A stretch of 64,000 bases of DNA from Ureibacillus massiliensis 4400831 = CIP 108448 = CCUG 49529. Lineage in GTDB: Bacteria; Bacillota; Bacilli; Bacillales_A; Planococcaceae. Location of the stretch: NCBI RefSeq assembly GCF_000772965.1, contig NZ_JPVQ01000001.1:124001-188000 (forward strand), read 5' to 3'. This document shows positions 35,968 to 46,226 of this stretch, in pieces. The translations under genes and the position numbers were made by a program. The notes beneath the pieces were generated by a model that searched no databases, was not told the DNA's origin, and saw nothing but the letters and a program-made list of their open reading frames with translations. Numbering within the stretch: the first letter of the stretch is position 1; each line of letters begins with the position of its first letter.

Positions 35968-36699
35968 TTGAGAATTAGAATTCATTTGAAGACAAAAGAA
36001 ATTCCTATTCATTATCGTATGATGGTTCTGTCCTTAATTAAAGAAGCGATACGAACCAGCGATGAGAAATTATATCAAAGACTATATTTGGACAATGCTT
36101 CGAAACCTAAAACATATTCCTTTGCAGTCTATTTATCGAATCTAAATAAAAAAGAGAATGTTTTTGAGGTTGATGGTGCATCAGTTACAATTTCAAGCTC
36201 AAATCCAGAAATTGCAGTTTCATTGATTAATGGTTTTCAACAAATGAAAAAATATAGTTATCAAAAGTGGACACTTCAAATATTGAAAGTTGAATTATTA
36301 AAAGAGAAAACCATAAATAGTTCTGTTGTGAAATTTGTTACAAATAGTCCTTTGTTATTAGAAGACAAGGATAACAAGCCTTTGCTCATAACATCTAAAA
36401 ACTTTGAAGAGGAAGCAAATATTGTTAGTAATAAACAATTTTTATCTTTGTATGGAAGAACTCTTAAGAGACCAATTAAAATAAAAGACTTTAATATGAA
36501 AAAACAAGTTATTCAAGAATCGAATAGCCATGCTAATGGGCAAACATTATTCTACACATGTCAAAAAGGATTTATTACTTTAGAAGGAGATATAGAAGAT
36601 TTAAAACTAATATATCAGGATGGGTACCTTCTGAGAAAGTCCCAAGGGATGGGGCAACTGGAGGTGGTAAAAAGTTATGGTTCAAATTGTAGTGAATGA
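35968..36699 (+). CDS. cas6: CRISPR-associated endoribonuclease Cas6
   Basis: About 243 residues from TTG 35968, with GGAG 8 nt upstream; GTG 35959 overlaps it. Two ferredoxin-like halves and the C-terminal glycine-rich loop GYLLRKSQGMGQLEV identify Cas6. It cuts pre-crRNA within each repeat, leaving an 8-nt 5' handle (ATTTAAAG here). An N-terminal His (IHLKTKEIPIHYR) may be catalytic. First gene of the operon; it overlaps cas8b by 23 nt. The 5' region is the predicted target of the upstream guide RNA. Confidence 0.9.
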   Translation: MRIRIHLKTKEIPIHYRMMVLSLIKEAIRTSDEKLYQRLYLDNASKPKTYSFAVYLSNLNKKENVFEVDGASVTISSSNPEIAVSLINGFQQMKKYSYQKWTLQILKVELLKEKTINSSVVKFVTNSPLLLEDKDNKPLLITSKNFEEEANIVSNKQFLSLYGRTLKRPIKIKDFNMKKQVIQESNSHANGQTLFYTCQKGFITLEGDIEDLKLIYQDGYLLRKSQGMGQLEVVKSYGSNCSE

Positions 36700-38464
36700 T
36701 TGGATGACATCAATGGGAGCAGTTGCATTGTTAAGACTTGATGAGGATAAACAAGAAATTCATGCTAAAGCAAATACTTTAGAGGTACCAATTGAATGGT
36801 TAAAGCATTTGCCAGAGACATTATTCCAATACTTTTTAAAACATTATAGTGTAGCAGATCGTGAGTATCAAGCTCTTCAAAATTTAGTTAACATTTATAT
36901 AAGGAATTTAGAAAAGGAAGAATCAAAATTAAAGGAAAACATTAAATGGATAAATGAACGAGTAAAAAGTACATGTGACAAAGTAAAAAAGTATTTTCCT
37001 GATCTAGATGCTGAGCTTATAAACTGTATGTCAAATATAAAAATAGCTATGGAGTCTAAAGATACAAGGAAATTGGAAGATCAAATTGGACGTCTATATC
37101 AAATTTACAAACAACAAAAAATAGATCAAAAGTTAACATTAAACTGGGTTAAAGCAACTTTACTTTCATCCGCAGCAGGACAAGCTTCATTTTTAAATGT
37201 TGCAAAGAACGCTTTATCTTTTAAAGAACAAAAATCACTTTTTGAAAGAGATTATATATTGCCAGTTTTATGGGAATTGAGATTGAGAGAAAAATTTGAA
37301 AAAGGTGACGAAGAAGAAATAGAAGCATTATTTAAAATAGGAGAGAAACCTGAATATGCTAAATCTTGGGCGAGTGAAAAGAAAAAGTCAAAATTAAGTT
37401 GGTATGAATGGCTAAAAACTGTTCCAGAATGTGGTTTGATTGAAAATCAATGGGGAACTGCATCATTTGAAGAAATGCATTTCGTGCCACTTGGTATGAG
37501 TGTATCGAATGCTTATAACTATGCTTGGGATGGGAACCTTCAAGCGGTGCAATCGATTAGCGCATTAGCTAAATTATTGCTACTCCTTTCCCCATTAGGA
37601 ACGTATCGTTATAGACGCCCTAGTAAGGGTGAACTAGTTAATGTATTTGGCTTTTTACATGCAGAATCAAGCTGTCAAAAAACATTTATGTTAAATAATC
37701 AATTTTCAAATTCAATGAGAACAGATACAAGATTTAGTGAAGCAATCCGTGATTCCTTCGGCAAACTAAAAGAAATAGAAAATCGACGCAATGAAGTGAC
37801 TGTGCTTATTGAATGGGATACAGATTATAAAGCGAAAAAAACATTTCTAGAATATAAAAGTTTAAATCCGAATTTTGTAGATTACATTATTTCTACAAAA
37901 GAAAATGTTATAGAGAAGATATCTCCTTACCAATTTCGTGAAGAAATTATTCGAGCTGCTTTTGATAATTTAGATTGTAAAAATTTAATTATGAAAGAAA
38001 TGCATCGAATAATGAACCTGCCAACAACTAATAGAGACACGTTTTCACTTAAAAATGCACTTATAATGAGAGAACATCTATTGATGTTAAAGGAGGAAAA
38101 AAACTTGCTAACGGAAAAAACTGTAACTGAAAAAATGTACGCATTGGGTTTTCGAATTGCACAAACATTAGGAGGGAAAAAGGAAGAAGCTACAGATACT
38201 CTCTATCAAGCTCCGAATGAGAAAAAACTAACTTCTACAGCTTATCGACTCTTAAATGCTGCTAAAGCGGGAAATAGGGAACTATTTTTTGATACAGTAG
38301 TTCGATTACACTTGGCTGCAAATATGAATGTAGGGAAAAATTTAGTTAAAGCAGTAGATTTAAACACCTCAGATAAGGAATTTACATCTATAGCTTTAGC
38401 ATTCATAGCAGGACTTACTCCGGGAAAAAAACAAATAATAGAAGAAACAGAAGTAAAACTTTAA
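36677..38464 (+). CDS. cas8b: Type I-B large Cascade subunit Cas8b1/Cst1
   Basis: 595 residues, ATG 36677 with GAGGTGG upstream, overlapping cas6. Length, position between cas6 and cas7, and motifs such as NDWMTSMGAVALLRL, WLKHLPETLFQYFLKHY and RYRRPSKGELVNVFG fit the Cas8b1 (Cst1, Tneap) form. It recognises the PAM and recruits Cas3. A middle coiled region (residues ~75-160) is Lys/Glu-rich. The family diverges fast, so the subtype comes mostly from synteny. Confidence 0.85.
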   Translation: MVQIVVNDWMTSMGAVALLRLDEDKQEIHAKANTLEVPIEWLKHLPETLFQYFLKHYSVADREYQALQNLVNIYIRNLEKEESKLKENIKWINERVKSTCDKVKKYFPDLDAELINCMSNIKIAMESKDTRKLEDQIGRLYQIYKQQKIDQKLTLNWVKATLLSSAAGQASFLNVAKNALSFKEQKSLFERDYILPVLWELRLREKFEKGDEEEIEALFKIGEKPEYAKSWASEKKKSKLSWYEWLKTVPECGLIENQWGTASFEEMHFVPLGMSVSNAYNYAWDGNLQAVQSISALAKLLLLLSPLGTYRYRRPSKGELVNVFGFLHAESSCQKTFMLNNQFSNSMRTDTRFSEAIRDSFGKLKEIENRRNEVTVLIEWDTDYKAKKTFLEYKSLNPNFVDYIISTKENVIEKISPYQFREEIIRAAFDNLDCKNLIMKEMHRIMNLPTTNRDTFSLKNALIMREHLLMLKEEKNLLTEKTVTEKMYALGFRIAQTLGGKKEEATDTLYQAPNEKKLTSTAYRLLNAAKAGNRELFFDTVVRLHLAANMNVGKNLVKAVDLNTSDKEFTSIALAFIAGLTPGKKQIIEETEVKL

Positions 38465-38480
38465 AAGGGAGGAATAGGAC

Positions 38481-39386
38481 ATGGGTAAAACATTGACAAT
38501 AACAATCGTATTTGAAGCAGGATCACTTAATTATGGAGAAGGATTTGCGAACATTTCTGAATTGAAAAAATTTAATCGGGCAGACGGAAATATATACTCT
38601 TTCGCATCACGTCAAGCACTAAGATATGACATTGTTCGTTTAGGAAACGAATGGTTTGATTGGAATCTTGATGTAGTATCGAAAGAAAAAGGTACTGTGC
38701 AATTTAAAGACGAAGTGACTATTGAAGATTCCGTTGAGATGGATTTATTTGGTTATTTAAAAACTGGGAAAAAATCATTAAAACGTGCGGCTGTTGTACG
38801 CTTAAGCCATGCCGTTTCATTAGAACCCTATAATGGTGATATGGAGTTTTTAAATAATATGGGTTTAGCTGAAAGGAATAAATTAGATCCTAACTTAGCG
38901 AATATTGAAAATCATATTAGTTTATACACATATACGATTACGATTGATTTGGATAAAATAGGTATCGACTCAAATGATAACGTGACATTGAGTAATGAAC
39001 AGCGTTTTGAACGTGTACAACAATTTTTAGAAATTGTTAAGCTGTTATCACGTCATATTAGAGGTCGACAAGAAAATTTAGCACCTTTATTTATTGTAGG
39101 TGGTGTATATCCATATGCAAATCCTTTATTCCAAGGACGTATTCAACTGAAAAATGGTGAACTACAAGTAAATCCTTTGATTGAAGTAATGGAAACCACT
39201 TTTGCGGGAAGTAGTGTTAAAGGTGATACTTTAATTGGCATAGCATCAGGAAAATTTAGTAATGAACAAGAATTTCGTTCTACTTTTGCTGAAAATATTT
39301 CTACTATTGAAGAAACATTTCAGGTCCTTATAAATCAGGTGGCACAACATTATGGAGTGAAACAAAATGCGACTGTTAAGGCTTAA
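38481..39386 (+). CDS. cas7: Cascade backbone protein Cas7 (Cst2/DevR)
   Basis: 301 residues with GGGAGG upstream. LTITIVFEAGSLNYGEG at the N-terminus, the Arg-rich SRQALRYDIVRLG, KRAAVVRLSHAVSLEPYNGD and YPYANPLFQGRI match the Cst2/DevR branch of Cas7, the RNA-coating filament of type I-B Cascade. Overlaps cas5 by 20 nt. Confidence 0.92.
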   Translation: MGKTLTITIVFEAGSLNYGEGFANISELKKFNRADGNIYSFASRQALRYDIVRLGNEWFDWNLDVVSKEKGTVQFKDEVTIEDSVEMDLFGYLKTGKKSLKRAAVVRLSHAVSLEPYNGDMEFLNNMGLAERNKLDPNLANIENHISLYTYTITIDLDKIGIDSNDNVTLSNEQRFERVQQFLEIVKLLSRHIRGRQENLAPLFIVGGVYPYANPLFQGRIQLKNGELQVNPLIEVMETTFAGSSVKGDTLIGIASGKFSNEQEFRSTFAENISTIEETFQVLINQVAQHYGVKQNATVKA

Positions 39387-40074
39387 AATATTTCAAGAAA
39401 CGGCGTGCTATCAAAAACCGTTTGCCTTTAAGGTAGGAGAAACATATCCGTTAGCCCCATTTTCTACTGTAAAAGGAATGCTTCATTCCATTTTAGAAGC
39501 AACAGAATATATCCCAATGAATTTGTCGATTCAAGGAAAAAGTGAAAGTATTATCATCGACTATTCTAATAAATTTATGTTTAAAAAGGCATCAGTACAA
39601 CTGCCATTAAATATGGATGGGTTAGTATTAGAGATAGAACCTGAAAATGTAACTACTATGCCAATGTATCAGCATCTTTTATACAATATAGAGCATGTAA
39701 TTCATGTTGAGACCGAAGAAAGTGTACTTAAAAGGCTTTATGAAAACCTTACTACTCCTACTAAAACTCTTAGTCTTGGACGCTGGGAAGATCTTGTACG
39801 GATTGATGAAGTATGCTTTGTAGAAGCAGAAGAAACGTATAATAAAGTAAAAACTCAAATGGACCTTTTTGTTCCAAGAGATATTGCAAATCAACGTAAA
39901 GATTTGAGAGGAGACATAGTAAAAACTTATTATCGTCTTACTCGAAAATACGAGATTATTAGAGGGAAAAGGGTTTGGGACTATATCCCAGTTGCTTTTT
40001 TACCATCAGGACAAACGTTTATAAATCCAGTTTTATTTGACTCAAAGTATCCAGTATTTTTAATGAAAGGGTAG
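39367..40074 (+). CDS. cas5: Cascade subunit Cas5 (Cas5t)
   Basis: 235 residues. RLKIFQETACYQKPFAFKVGETYPLAPFSTVKGMLHSIL is the Cas5 N-terminal RAMP with the G-rich/aromatic loop that caps the 5' handle of the crRNA; LGRWEDLVRIDEV is also typical. The ATG lies inside the end of cas7. Confidence 0.92.
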   Translation: MRLLRLKIFQETACYQKPFAFKVGETYPLAPFSTVKGMLHSILEATEYIPMNLSIQGKSESIIIDYSNKFMFKKASVQLPLNMDGLVLEIEPENVTTMPMYQHLLYNIEHVIHVETEESVLKRLYENLTTPTKTLSLGRWEDLVRIDEVCFVEAEETYNKVKTQMDLFVPRDIANQRKDLRGDIVKTYYRLTRKYEIIRGKRVWDYIPVAFLPSGQTFINPVLFDSKYPVFLMKG

Positions 40075-40083
40075 AAGTATAAA

Positions 40084-42393
40084 ATGGTGTTTTATGCGAA
40101 ATCGAAACCAGATATATTAACTATTTCAGAACATACAAGTGATGTACTTGATGGTGTGGAGGTGCTTCGTCGTACATACGGCGAACGCCTTTTTCTTTTA
40201 AATGAAAAAGATTGGGAACTACTAAGATATGCAGCTTTATATCATGATGTAGGAAAGTATAGTGATGGCTTCCAAAACAAAATCCATAGTGCTATTCACA
40301 ACAAAAAAGCTATTCAAATAGAAAACTATCCTCATAACTATTTATCAGTTGCATTAATTCCTTTTTATGAGTTAGAGGATACAACCATTTTTGAATTTGA
40401 AGATTTATATTTATTAGCCTTGATTGTTGGTTACCATCATGAACGGGATCGTTTACCGAATAATAGTGAAATTATAGAGATTTTCAATACACAGCTTCGT
40501 CGATATTTAGAGCAAATTAAAAATGATATAGGTATACCGATAGCTGATGAACCGTACGAACAATATATAAAAATAATAAACAATAGAAGGGACATTTATT
40601 ACTCTGAGACAAAAGCATTACTTAATAGATACATTCTATTAAAAGGTTTACTTCACCGTGCAGACTATGCTGCTTCAGCAAAGAGAAAGCATGAAGCAAT
40701 CGAAAATTATGTTGAGCAAGCGATTAATGAGTCAGTTGGTGAGAAAGTAACAGACTATATGAAAGTAAAAAATTATGACTTTAGAGAACTTCAAGTAATA
40801 GCATCAGAACATCAAGATAAAAATATTTTACTTGTTGCTCAAACAGGTAGTGGAAAAACGGAAGCTTCATTATTATGGATAGGTCAAGAAAAAGGATTTA
40901 TTACATTACCTTTGCGTGTGAGTATTAATGCTATGTACGATAGAATTCGTAATGAAAATAATATAGGGTTTCAATCTACAGGGTTGCTTCATTCGGGAGC
41001 ATTTGATTATTTATTTGTAAGTACTGAGGATTCTGAAGATGAATCTTTTGAGTTAACAACAACTCAACTATTGCAAGCGGAATTACTTGCTTCCAAGCTT
41101 ACGCTATCCACCATCGATCAAATTTTTAAATTTCCTTTATTATATAGAGGTTTTGAAAAAGAATTAGCTACACTTGCATATTCAAAAGTTGTAATAGATG
41201 AGATTCAGTCCTATGACCCTCATATTGTAGCAATATTAATTCAAGGAATTGAAATGATTACAAAATTAGGTGGGAAATGGATGATTATGACAGCTACTTT
41301 GCCAGCTATTTTTGTGGATGAACTAAAAAAACGTAAACTTCTAGAGCCGGATATAACAAAACAATGCAAAGTTATATTACCTAATAATCCAAAAGAAAAT
41401 AAAAATGCAGTTCCAATAAGGCACAAGATTCAGCTATTGAATAAAGGTATTTTAAATTGTGTAGAAGAAGTTATTAGCCTGGCTGAGGACAAGAAAGTTT
41501 TAATTGTTGTCAATACAGTATTGCAAGCGCTAGCTATGTATGATGCTTTAAATAATGAGCCTAATATAAATGTGAATCTTTTACATTCACAATTCACCTC
41601 AAAGGATCGCCAACAAAAAGAAGCAGCAATTAAATCCTTTGGTCAAATCGATAGTAATGAAGCTGGAATTTGGATTACAACTCAAATTGTTGAGGCATCT
41701 ATTGATGTGGATTTCGATTATTTATTTACAGAAGCAGCAACGCCTGACTCCTTATTCCAACGTTTTGGACGATGTAATAGAAAAGGGAAACGTTATCCAA
41801 AAACTATAGTTCCTCTTGAACCAAATGTCTTTATTTGTACACAAGAGGTTTCAGGTTTGGAGTCAATTTATGAAGAGACTATTGTTGAAAATGGTCTGGA
41901 GGCATTGAAAAAATTTGACGGGCAATTAATAGACGAAGAATCAAAAATTAATATTGTTGAATATATTTTTAGTCGAGAAAATTTATCAGGAACAAAGTAT
42001 TTAAAGACATTTGATGAATCTCTTAAAGAGCTAAAAAAATTAACTCCTTTTAATCTAGAAAAATCTGATGCTCAAAAAATATTAAGAGACATCACGAGTT
42101 GTTTAATTATTCCTGGACGTGAGTGTTTTAATGAAGCGATGGAATTAATAGAGGAATATGAAAAATTGGATAAGAAAGATACGATTGGAAGGAAAAAAAT
42201 TATTTATCAATTAAATCAATTAACGATTTCAGTTAATCGGTGGAGGTTAGAGGTTCGTAAAAAAGAAAAAGGATTTAAGTTAAATAGACTTGATCATAAA
42301 GCATTTAGTCATATTTTATATGCGTCAGTAAAATATTCAACTGAGCGAGGTTTAGAATTAGCTTGCGATGATGTATCGAGTAGATTTTTTTAA
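40084..42393 (+). CDS. cas3: CRISPR-associated helicase-nuclease Cas3
   Basis: 769 residues. N-terminal HD nuclease (ISEHTSDVLDG, YHDVGKYSDGFQNK, GYHHERDRLP) fused to a superfamily 2 helicase: Walker A AQTGSGKTEASLLW, DEIQ box VIDEIQSYDP, MTATLP, and motif VI FQRFGRCNRKGKR. It degrades DNA marked by Cascade. Starts 9 nt after cas5. All key motifs appear intact, so interference should be possible. Confidence 0.95.
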   Translation: MVFYAKSKPDILTISEHTSDVLDGVEVLRRTYGERLFLLNEKDWELLRYAALYHDVGKYSDGFQNKIHSAIHNKKAIQIENYPHNYLSVALIPFYELEDTTIFEFEDLYLLALIVGYHHERDRLPNNSEIIEIFNTQLRRYLEQIKNDIGIPIADEPYEQYIKIINNRRDIYYSETKALLNRYILLKGLLHRADYAASAKRKHEAIENYVEQAINESVGEKVTDYMKVKNYDFRELQVIASEHQDKNILLVAQTGSGKTEASLLWIGQEKGFITLPLRVSINAMYDRIRNENNIGFQSTGLLHSGAFDYLFVSTEDSEDESFELTTTQLLQAELLASKLTLSTIDQIFKFPLLYRGFEKELATLAYSKVVIDEIQSYDPHIVAILIQGIEMITKLGGKWMIMTATLPAIFVDELKKRKLLEPDITKQCKVILPNNPKENKNAVPIRHKIQLLNKGILNCVEEVISLAEDKKVLIVVNTVLQALAMYDALNNEPNINVNLLHSQFTSKDRQQKEAAIKSFGQIDSNEAGIWITTQIVEASIDVDFDYLFTEAATPDSLFQRFGRCNRKGKRYPKTIVPLEPNVFICTQEVSGLESIYEETIVENGLEALKKFDGQLIDEESKINIVEYIFSRENLSGTKYLKTFDESLKELKKLTPFNLEKSDAQKILRDITSCLIIPGRECFNEAMELIEEYEKLDKKDTIGRKKIIYQLNQLTISVNRWRLEVRKKEKGFKLNRLDHKAFSHILYASVKYSTERGLELACDDVSSRFF

Positions 42394-42409
42394 ATGAGGA
42401 GATGCTGTA

Positions 42410-42922
42410 ATGTTTGAAGTAGGAGGTTTACACATCCAATATTACGCAATATGCAAACGAAAACTTTGGTTATATAGCCGACAAATTTCATTTGAAACAG
42501 AAAATGATCGTGTAATTGAAGGTACGTTACTTCATGAAAGTTCTTATCAACGAAAAGATAAAGAACTTATGGTTGGATAATCCGCTAAAATTGATGTTAT
42601 TGATTCAGAGTTTGTTCAAGAAACAAAGCTTTCTAGCAAAATGAAAAATGCTGATGAACTTCAGCTTTTATATTATCTTTATATATTGAAAAAACGTGGA
42701 ATTGAAAAGCGGGGTAAAATTGCCTACACCAAGGAGAAAAAAGTTATTGAAATTGAGTTAGATGAAAAAAATGAAGAAAAAATTCGAAAAGTTATAGCAG
42801 AAGTCTATAAAATAGTTGAGAATGAAGCTGCTCCAACATTAAAAAAACTAACATACTGTAAAAGCTGTGCGTATTTTGATTTTTGCTATGCAGAGGAAGG
42901 AGAAGGGGAAAATGCAAAGTGA
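42410..42922 (+). pseudogene. cas4: cas4, interrupted by in-frame TAA
   Basis: ATG 42410 opens GGLHIQYYAICKRKLWLYSRQI, the Cas4 N-terminus with its first iron-sulfur Cys. TAA at 42578-42580 stops it at codon 57. Past the stop the frame continues with the RecB-type metal residues (KIDVID, QETKLS) and the C-terminal cluster CKSCAYFDFC to 42922. Everything but one codon looks functional; a single substitution explains it. Cas4 selects and trims spacers with a correct PAM, so acquisition could be altered. ATG 42641 could start only a C-terminal piece. The end overlaps cas1. Confidence 0.85.
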
Positions 42923-43895
42923 TATTTTTGTGTTTTCAAACGGACGACTTCAACGAAAAGACAATACTCTTTATATTCTTGCAGAGGATGGTCGTAAACG
43001 TCCAGTCCCGATTGAACAGATAGAGAATGTTCACCTATTTGGACAAATAGATTTAAATAGCTCTTTATTAAATTTTGTTGGTCAAAAAGAAGTAATCCTT
43101 CATTTTTATAACTATTATGGTTTTTATACAGGAAGTTTTTACCCAAGGGAGCAAAAGGTGTCAGGAATTGTGACAGTAAAACAAAGCGAGCACTATTTAA
43201 TAAAAGAAAAAAGGCTCTATTTAGCTCAAAATTTTGTGAAATCTGCTGCATTCCATATGATTCGTACCTGTAGAAAGAGAAAAAATATTGATTCAGAATC
43301 TGTAAAAGAAATTATGAAATTAGACAAAGAGATTGATAAAACAAAAAATGTTCAACAAACAATGGGGATAGAGGGGATGATACGTCAACATTATTACAAA
43401 GCCTTAAACGAAATGATTCCTCAAGAATTTATTTTTGAAGAAAGAAGTAAAAGACCTCCAAGAGATCCATTTAATGCGTTAATATCATTCGGAAATACTA
43501 TGATGTACACTGCCGTTTTATCAGAAATATATAAAACACATTTAAACCCTACAATTAGTTATTTACATGAACCCTCACAAAAGCGATTTTCCTTATGTCT
43601 AGATTTGGCAGAAATATTTAAGCCTATGTTGGTAGATCCATTATTGCTAACCCTGGTTAACACGAAGAAAATTCAACTAAAGCATTTTGACGATCATGAA
43701 GGAATGATCCATTTAAACGAAGAGGGTAGAAAAATTTTTATTACGGCATTTGATGAACGTCTACAAAGTACAATTCGTCATAGAAAACTAAATCGAAATG
43801 TATCTTATAGATATTTGATTCGATTAGAATGTTATAAACTAATTAAACATGTTATTGGTGATACAAAGTATATTCCATTGAAAGCATGGTGGTAA
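42912..43895 (+). CDS. cas1: CRISPR integrase Cas1
   Basis: About 327 residues from ATG 42912 (GGAG upstream, overlapping cas4 in another frame). The acidic and His residues of the active site lie in GIEGMIRQHYY (Glu), LHEPSQKRFSLCLDLAEIFKP (His and Asp). FDERLQSTIRHRKLNRNVSYR is a type I-B Cas1 feature. Inserts spacers at the leader end together with Cas2. Intact. Confidence 0.95.
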   Translation: MQSDIFVFSNGRLQRKDNTLYILAEDGRKRPVPIEQIENVHLFGQIDLNSSLLNFVGQKEVILHFYNYYGFYTGSFYPREQKVSGIVTVKQSEHYLIKEKRLYLAQNFVKSAAFHMIRTCRKRKNIDSESVKEIMKLDKEIDKTKNVQQTMGIEGMIRQHYYKALNEMIPQEFIFEERSKRPPRDPFNALISFGNTMMYTAVLSEIYKTHLNPTISYLHEPSQKRFSLCLDLAEIFKPMLVDPLLLTLVNTKKIQLKHFDDHEGMIHLNEEGRKIFITAFDERLQSTIRHRKLNRNVSYRYLIRLECYKLIKHVIGDTKYIPLKAWW

Positions 43896-43896
43896 A

Positions 43897-44160
43897 ATGT
43901 TTGTAATTATTACCTATGATGTAAATGAAAAAAGAGTAGGAAAAGTTTGTAAAAAACTAAGAGAACATTTAACTTGGACTCAAAATTCAGTATTTGAGGG
44001 TGAGATAACAAAAGGACAATTTTTAAAATGCAGGCAACAAGTAGAAAAAATAATAAACCCAGAGGAAGATAGTATTTATTACTATATTGTAGAGAATCCC
44101 AAAAATATTAAGAAGGAATTTAAAGGAACTGAAAAAGGAGATTTTGACATCTTTTTTTAA
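43897..44160 (+). CDS. cas2: CRISPR-associated protein Cas2
   Basis: 87 residues. FVIITYDVNEKRVGKVCKKLREHLTWTQNSVFEGEIT is the Cas2 ferredoxin fold with the conserved Asp after the first strand (YDV). Starts one base after the cas1 stop. Last cas gene; the array leader follows. Confidence 0.95.
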   Translation: MFVIITYDVNEKRVGKVCKKLREHLTWTQNSVFEGEITKGQFLKCRQQVEKIINPEEDSIYYYIVENPKNIKKEFKGTEKGDFDIFF

Positions 44161-44312
44161 TTGGTGCATTTTGGTAATTTGTTTAAAAATCTTTATAAGT
44201 ATTGATATAATTAAGCTTATACAAATTAATTTAATTCCTGTTGAAACATTATTAGTAGTCCACTGCAAATTTATAGTTATAATTGTAGATATACCATAGG
44301 TTTTAAATAGGG
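44161..44312 (+). promoter_or_regulatory. CRISPR leader
   Basis: A 152-bp AT-rich stretch between cas2 and the first repeat. An extended -10 (TGATATAAT, 44203-44211) is the best promoter candidate. New spacers would enter at 44313, since repeats at this end are identical and decay is at the far end. Confidence 0.6.
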
Positions 44313-46226
44313 GTTTTATCTGAACGTAGTGGGATTTAAAGGAATAGTACGTGGGACGACTTCACGTCGCATTGTAAGTTTTATCTGAACGTAGTGGGAT
44401 TTAAAGTTTCAAAAATTTTTATAGTTTAATAGAAGAAAAGAGGGTTTTATCTGAACGTAGTGGGATTTAAAGTAAAAACTATCCGAACTAATGTAATCGG
44501 AGCGGGACGTTTTATCTGAACGTAGTGGGATTTAAAGGGAATTACTCCTAAAATACAAGCGCGTAATCGTCTTGTTTTATCTGAACGTAGTGGGATTTAA
44601 AGTGATTTCGTCTTTTAAATGGACATTTCCGCTACCAGTTTTATCTGAACGTAGTGGGATTTAAAGAAAAATTAAGGGGTGTCGTATTATACCACAAAAA
44701 TGTTTTATCTGAACGTAGTGGGATTTAAAGTGACCCAGTTGTCGGAATCTGATGTTTTAGACTTAAGTTTTATCTGAACGTAGTGGGATTTAAAGCACTC
44801 AGATTTTAAATCTACGGTATCTCAATATACTGTTTTATCTGAACGTAGTGGGATTTAAAGTAGTGTAATAATGTTCTTTCGTGTTAATTGTTTCAGTTTT
44901 ATCTGAACGTAGTGGGATTTAAAGTAGTCATGATACTTCCATCGTTAAATTTCACTAAAGGTTTTATCTGAACGTAGTGGGATTTAAAGACTGCATATAC
45001 TTTTCCGCTATTTTGTCCGATTGCGTAGTTTTATCTGAACGTAGTGGGATTTAAAGGACCCAAATATTTATAAAACTCATACCACTCTGTCCGTTTTATC
45101 TGAACGTAGTGGGATTTAAAGAGTTAAATGTTCATTCAGTCTAGCAATGCCGTTATTGTTTTATCTGAACGTAGTGGGATTTAAAGGGTTCTGAAAAACG
45201 TGTATCAAAGTATTCACCTATAGTTTTATCTGAACGTAGTGGGATTTAAAGTCAGAAGTATTTGATTTGTTCACAATGCATAGACATGGTTTTATCTGAA
45301 CGTAGTGGGATTTAAAGAATGGCCAAAATGTAGAAGTATTAAAACACAGAAAAACGTTTTATCTGAACGTAGTGGGATTTAAAGTTAGAGGATACCGATT
45401 CTTTTAACTTTTCTAACATAGTTTTATCTGAACGTAGTGGGATTTAAAGGACGAACAGATGAAAACTTTTCTACATACCATCCCTGTTTTATCTGAACGT
45501 AGTGGGATTTAAAGGAGTTACCATTAATTTTTTATAATACCAAAGGAAAAGTTTTATCTGAACGTAGTGGGATTTAAAGTGGACTATGGGTGCTTGCTGA
45601 GGGCATTATTTACGTTTTATCTGAACGTAGTGGGATTTAAAGTTTGCTTTTACTCTCGATATAAACATAAAAATACCGTTTTATCTGAACGTAGTGGGAT
45701 TTAAAGGCAGTAATCGAATAATTTCTCTCGCTTCATCTTTAGTTTTATCTGAACGTAGTGGGATTTAAAGAATAATTTAATTAAAATTTTGTATAAAAAA
45801 GAACGGGTTTTATCTGAATGTAGTGGGATTTAAAGAATGGTTTCATCACATTTCTTCCGAGCAACCCCATTGTTTTATCTGAACGTAGTGGGATTTAAAG
45901 AATTATCCTGAAGTTGTAACAATGGACTTCTTAATGTTTTATCTGAACGTAGTGGGATTTAAAGAGCCAACCAAATAAAGCGCCAAATGCGTCACCGATT
46001 GTTTTATCTGAACGTAGTGGGATTTAAAGTAACCAAAACCAATATGTTTTGGAACGGGGTTTTCCTCGTTTTATCTGAACGTAGTGGGATTTAAAGGACG
46101 TTCGTGATTCACTTTATTTTTCTCGAAATAGGCGTTTTATCTGAACATAATGGGATTTAAAGTTGTTCGTTTCAACATACATGTTCCAGGAGAAATTGTT
46201 TTATCTGAACGTAGTGGGATTTAAAG
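44313..46226 (+). CRISPR. Type I-B CRISPR array, 30 repeats and 29 spacers
   Basis: The 29-bp repeat begins GTTTTATCTGAACG and ends GTGGGATTTAAAG. Starts: 44313, 44378, 44444, 44509, 44574, 44638, 44702, 44767, 44832, 44896, 44961, 45028, 45093, 45158, 45223, 45289, 45356, 45421, 45486, 45551, 45614, 45678, 45742, 45807, 45872, 45936, 46001, 46068, 46134, 46198. Spacers are 34-38 nt, mostly 36. Repeat 24 has one change (GAATG for GAACG) and repeat 29 two (AACATAAT for AACGTAGT); the last repeat is perfect. All spacers look different. The orientation, with the leader next to cas2, gives the 5' handle ATTTAAAG. Confidence 0.98.

Noticed and set aside
36677-44160. Search for a CreTA toxin-antitoxin unit between cas genes
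   Set aside because: Most cas genes overlap or are separated by a few bases, and the few gaps are far too short to hold a toxin and a guide.
44241-44283. TTGAAA and TATAAT in the CRISPR leader as a promoter pair
   Set aside because: They are 31 bp apart, too far for one promoter; the extended -10 at 44203 is a better candidate.
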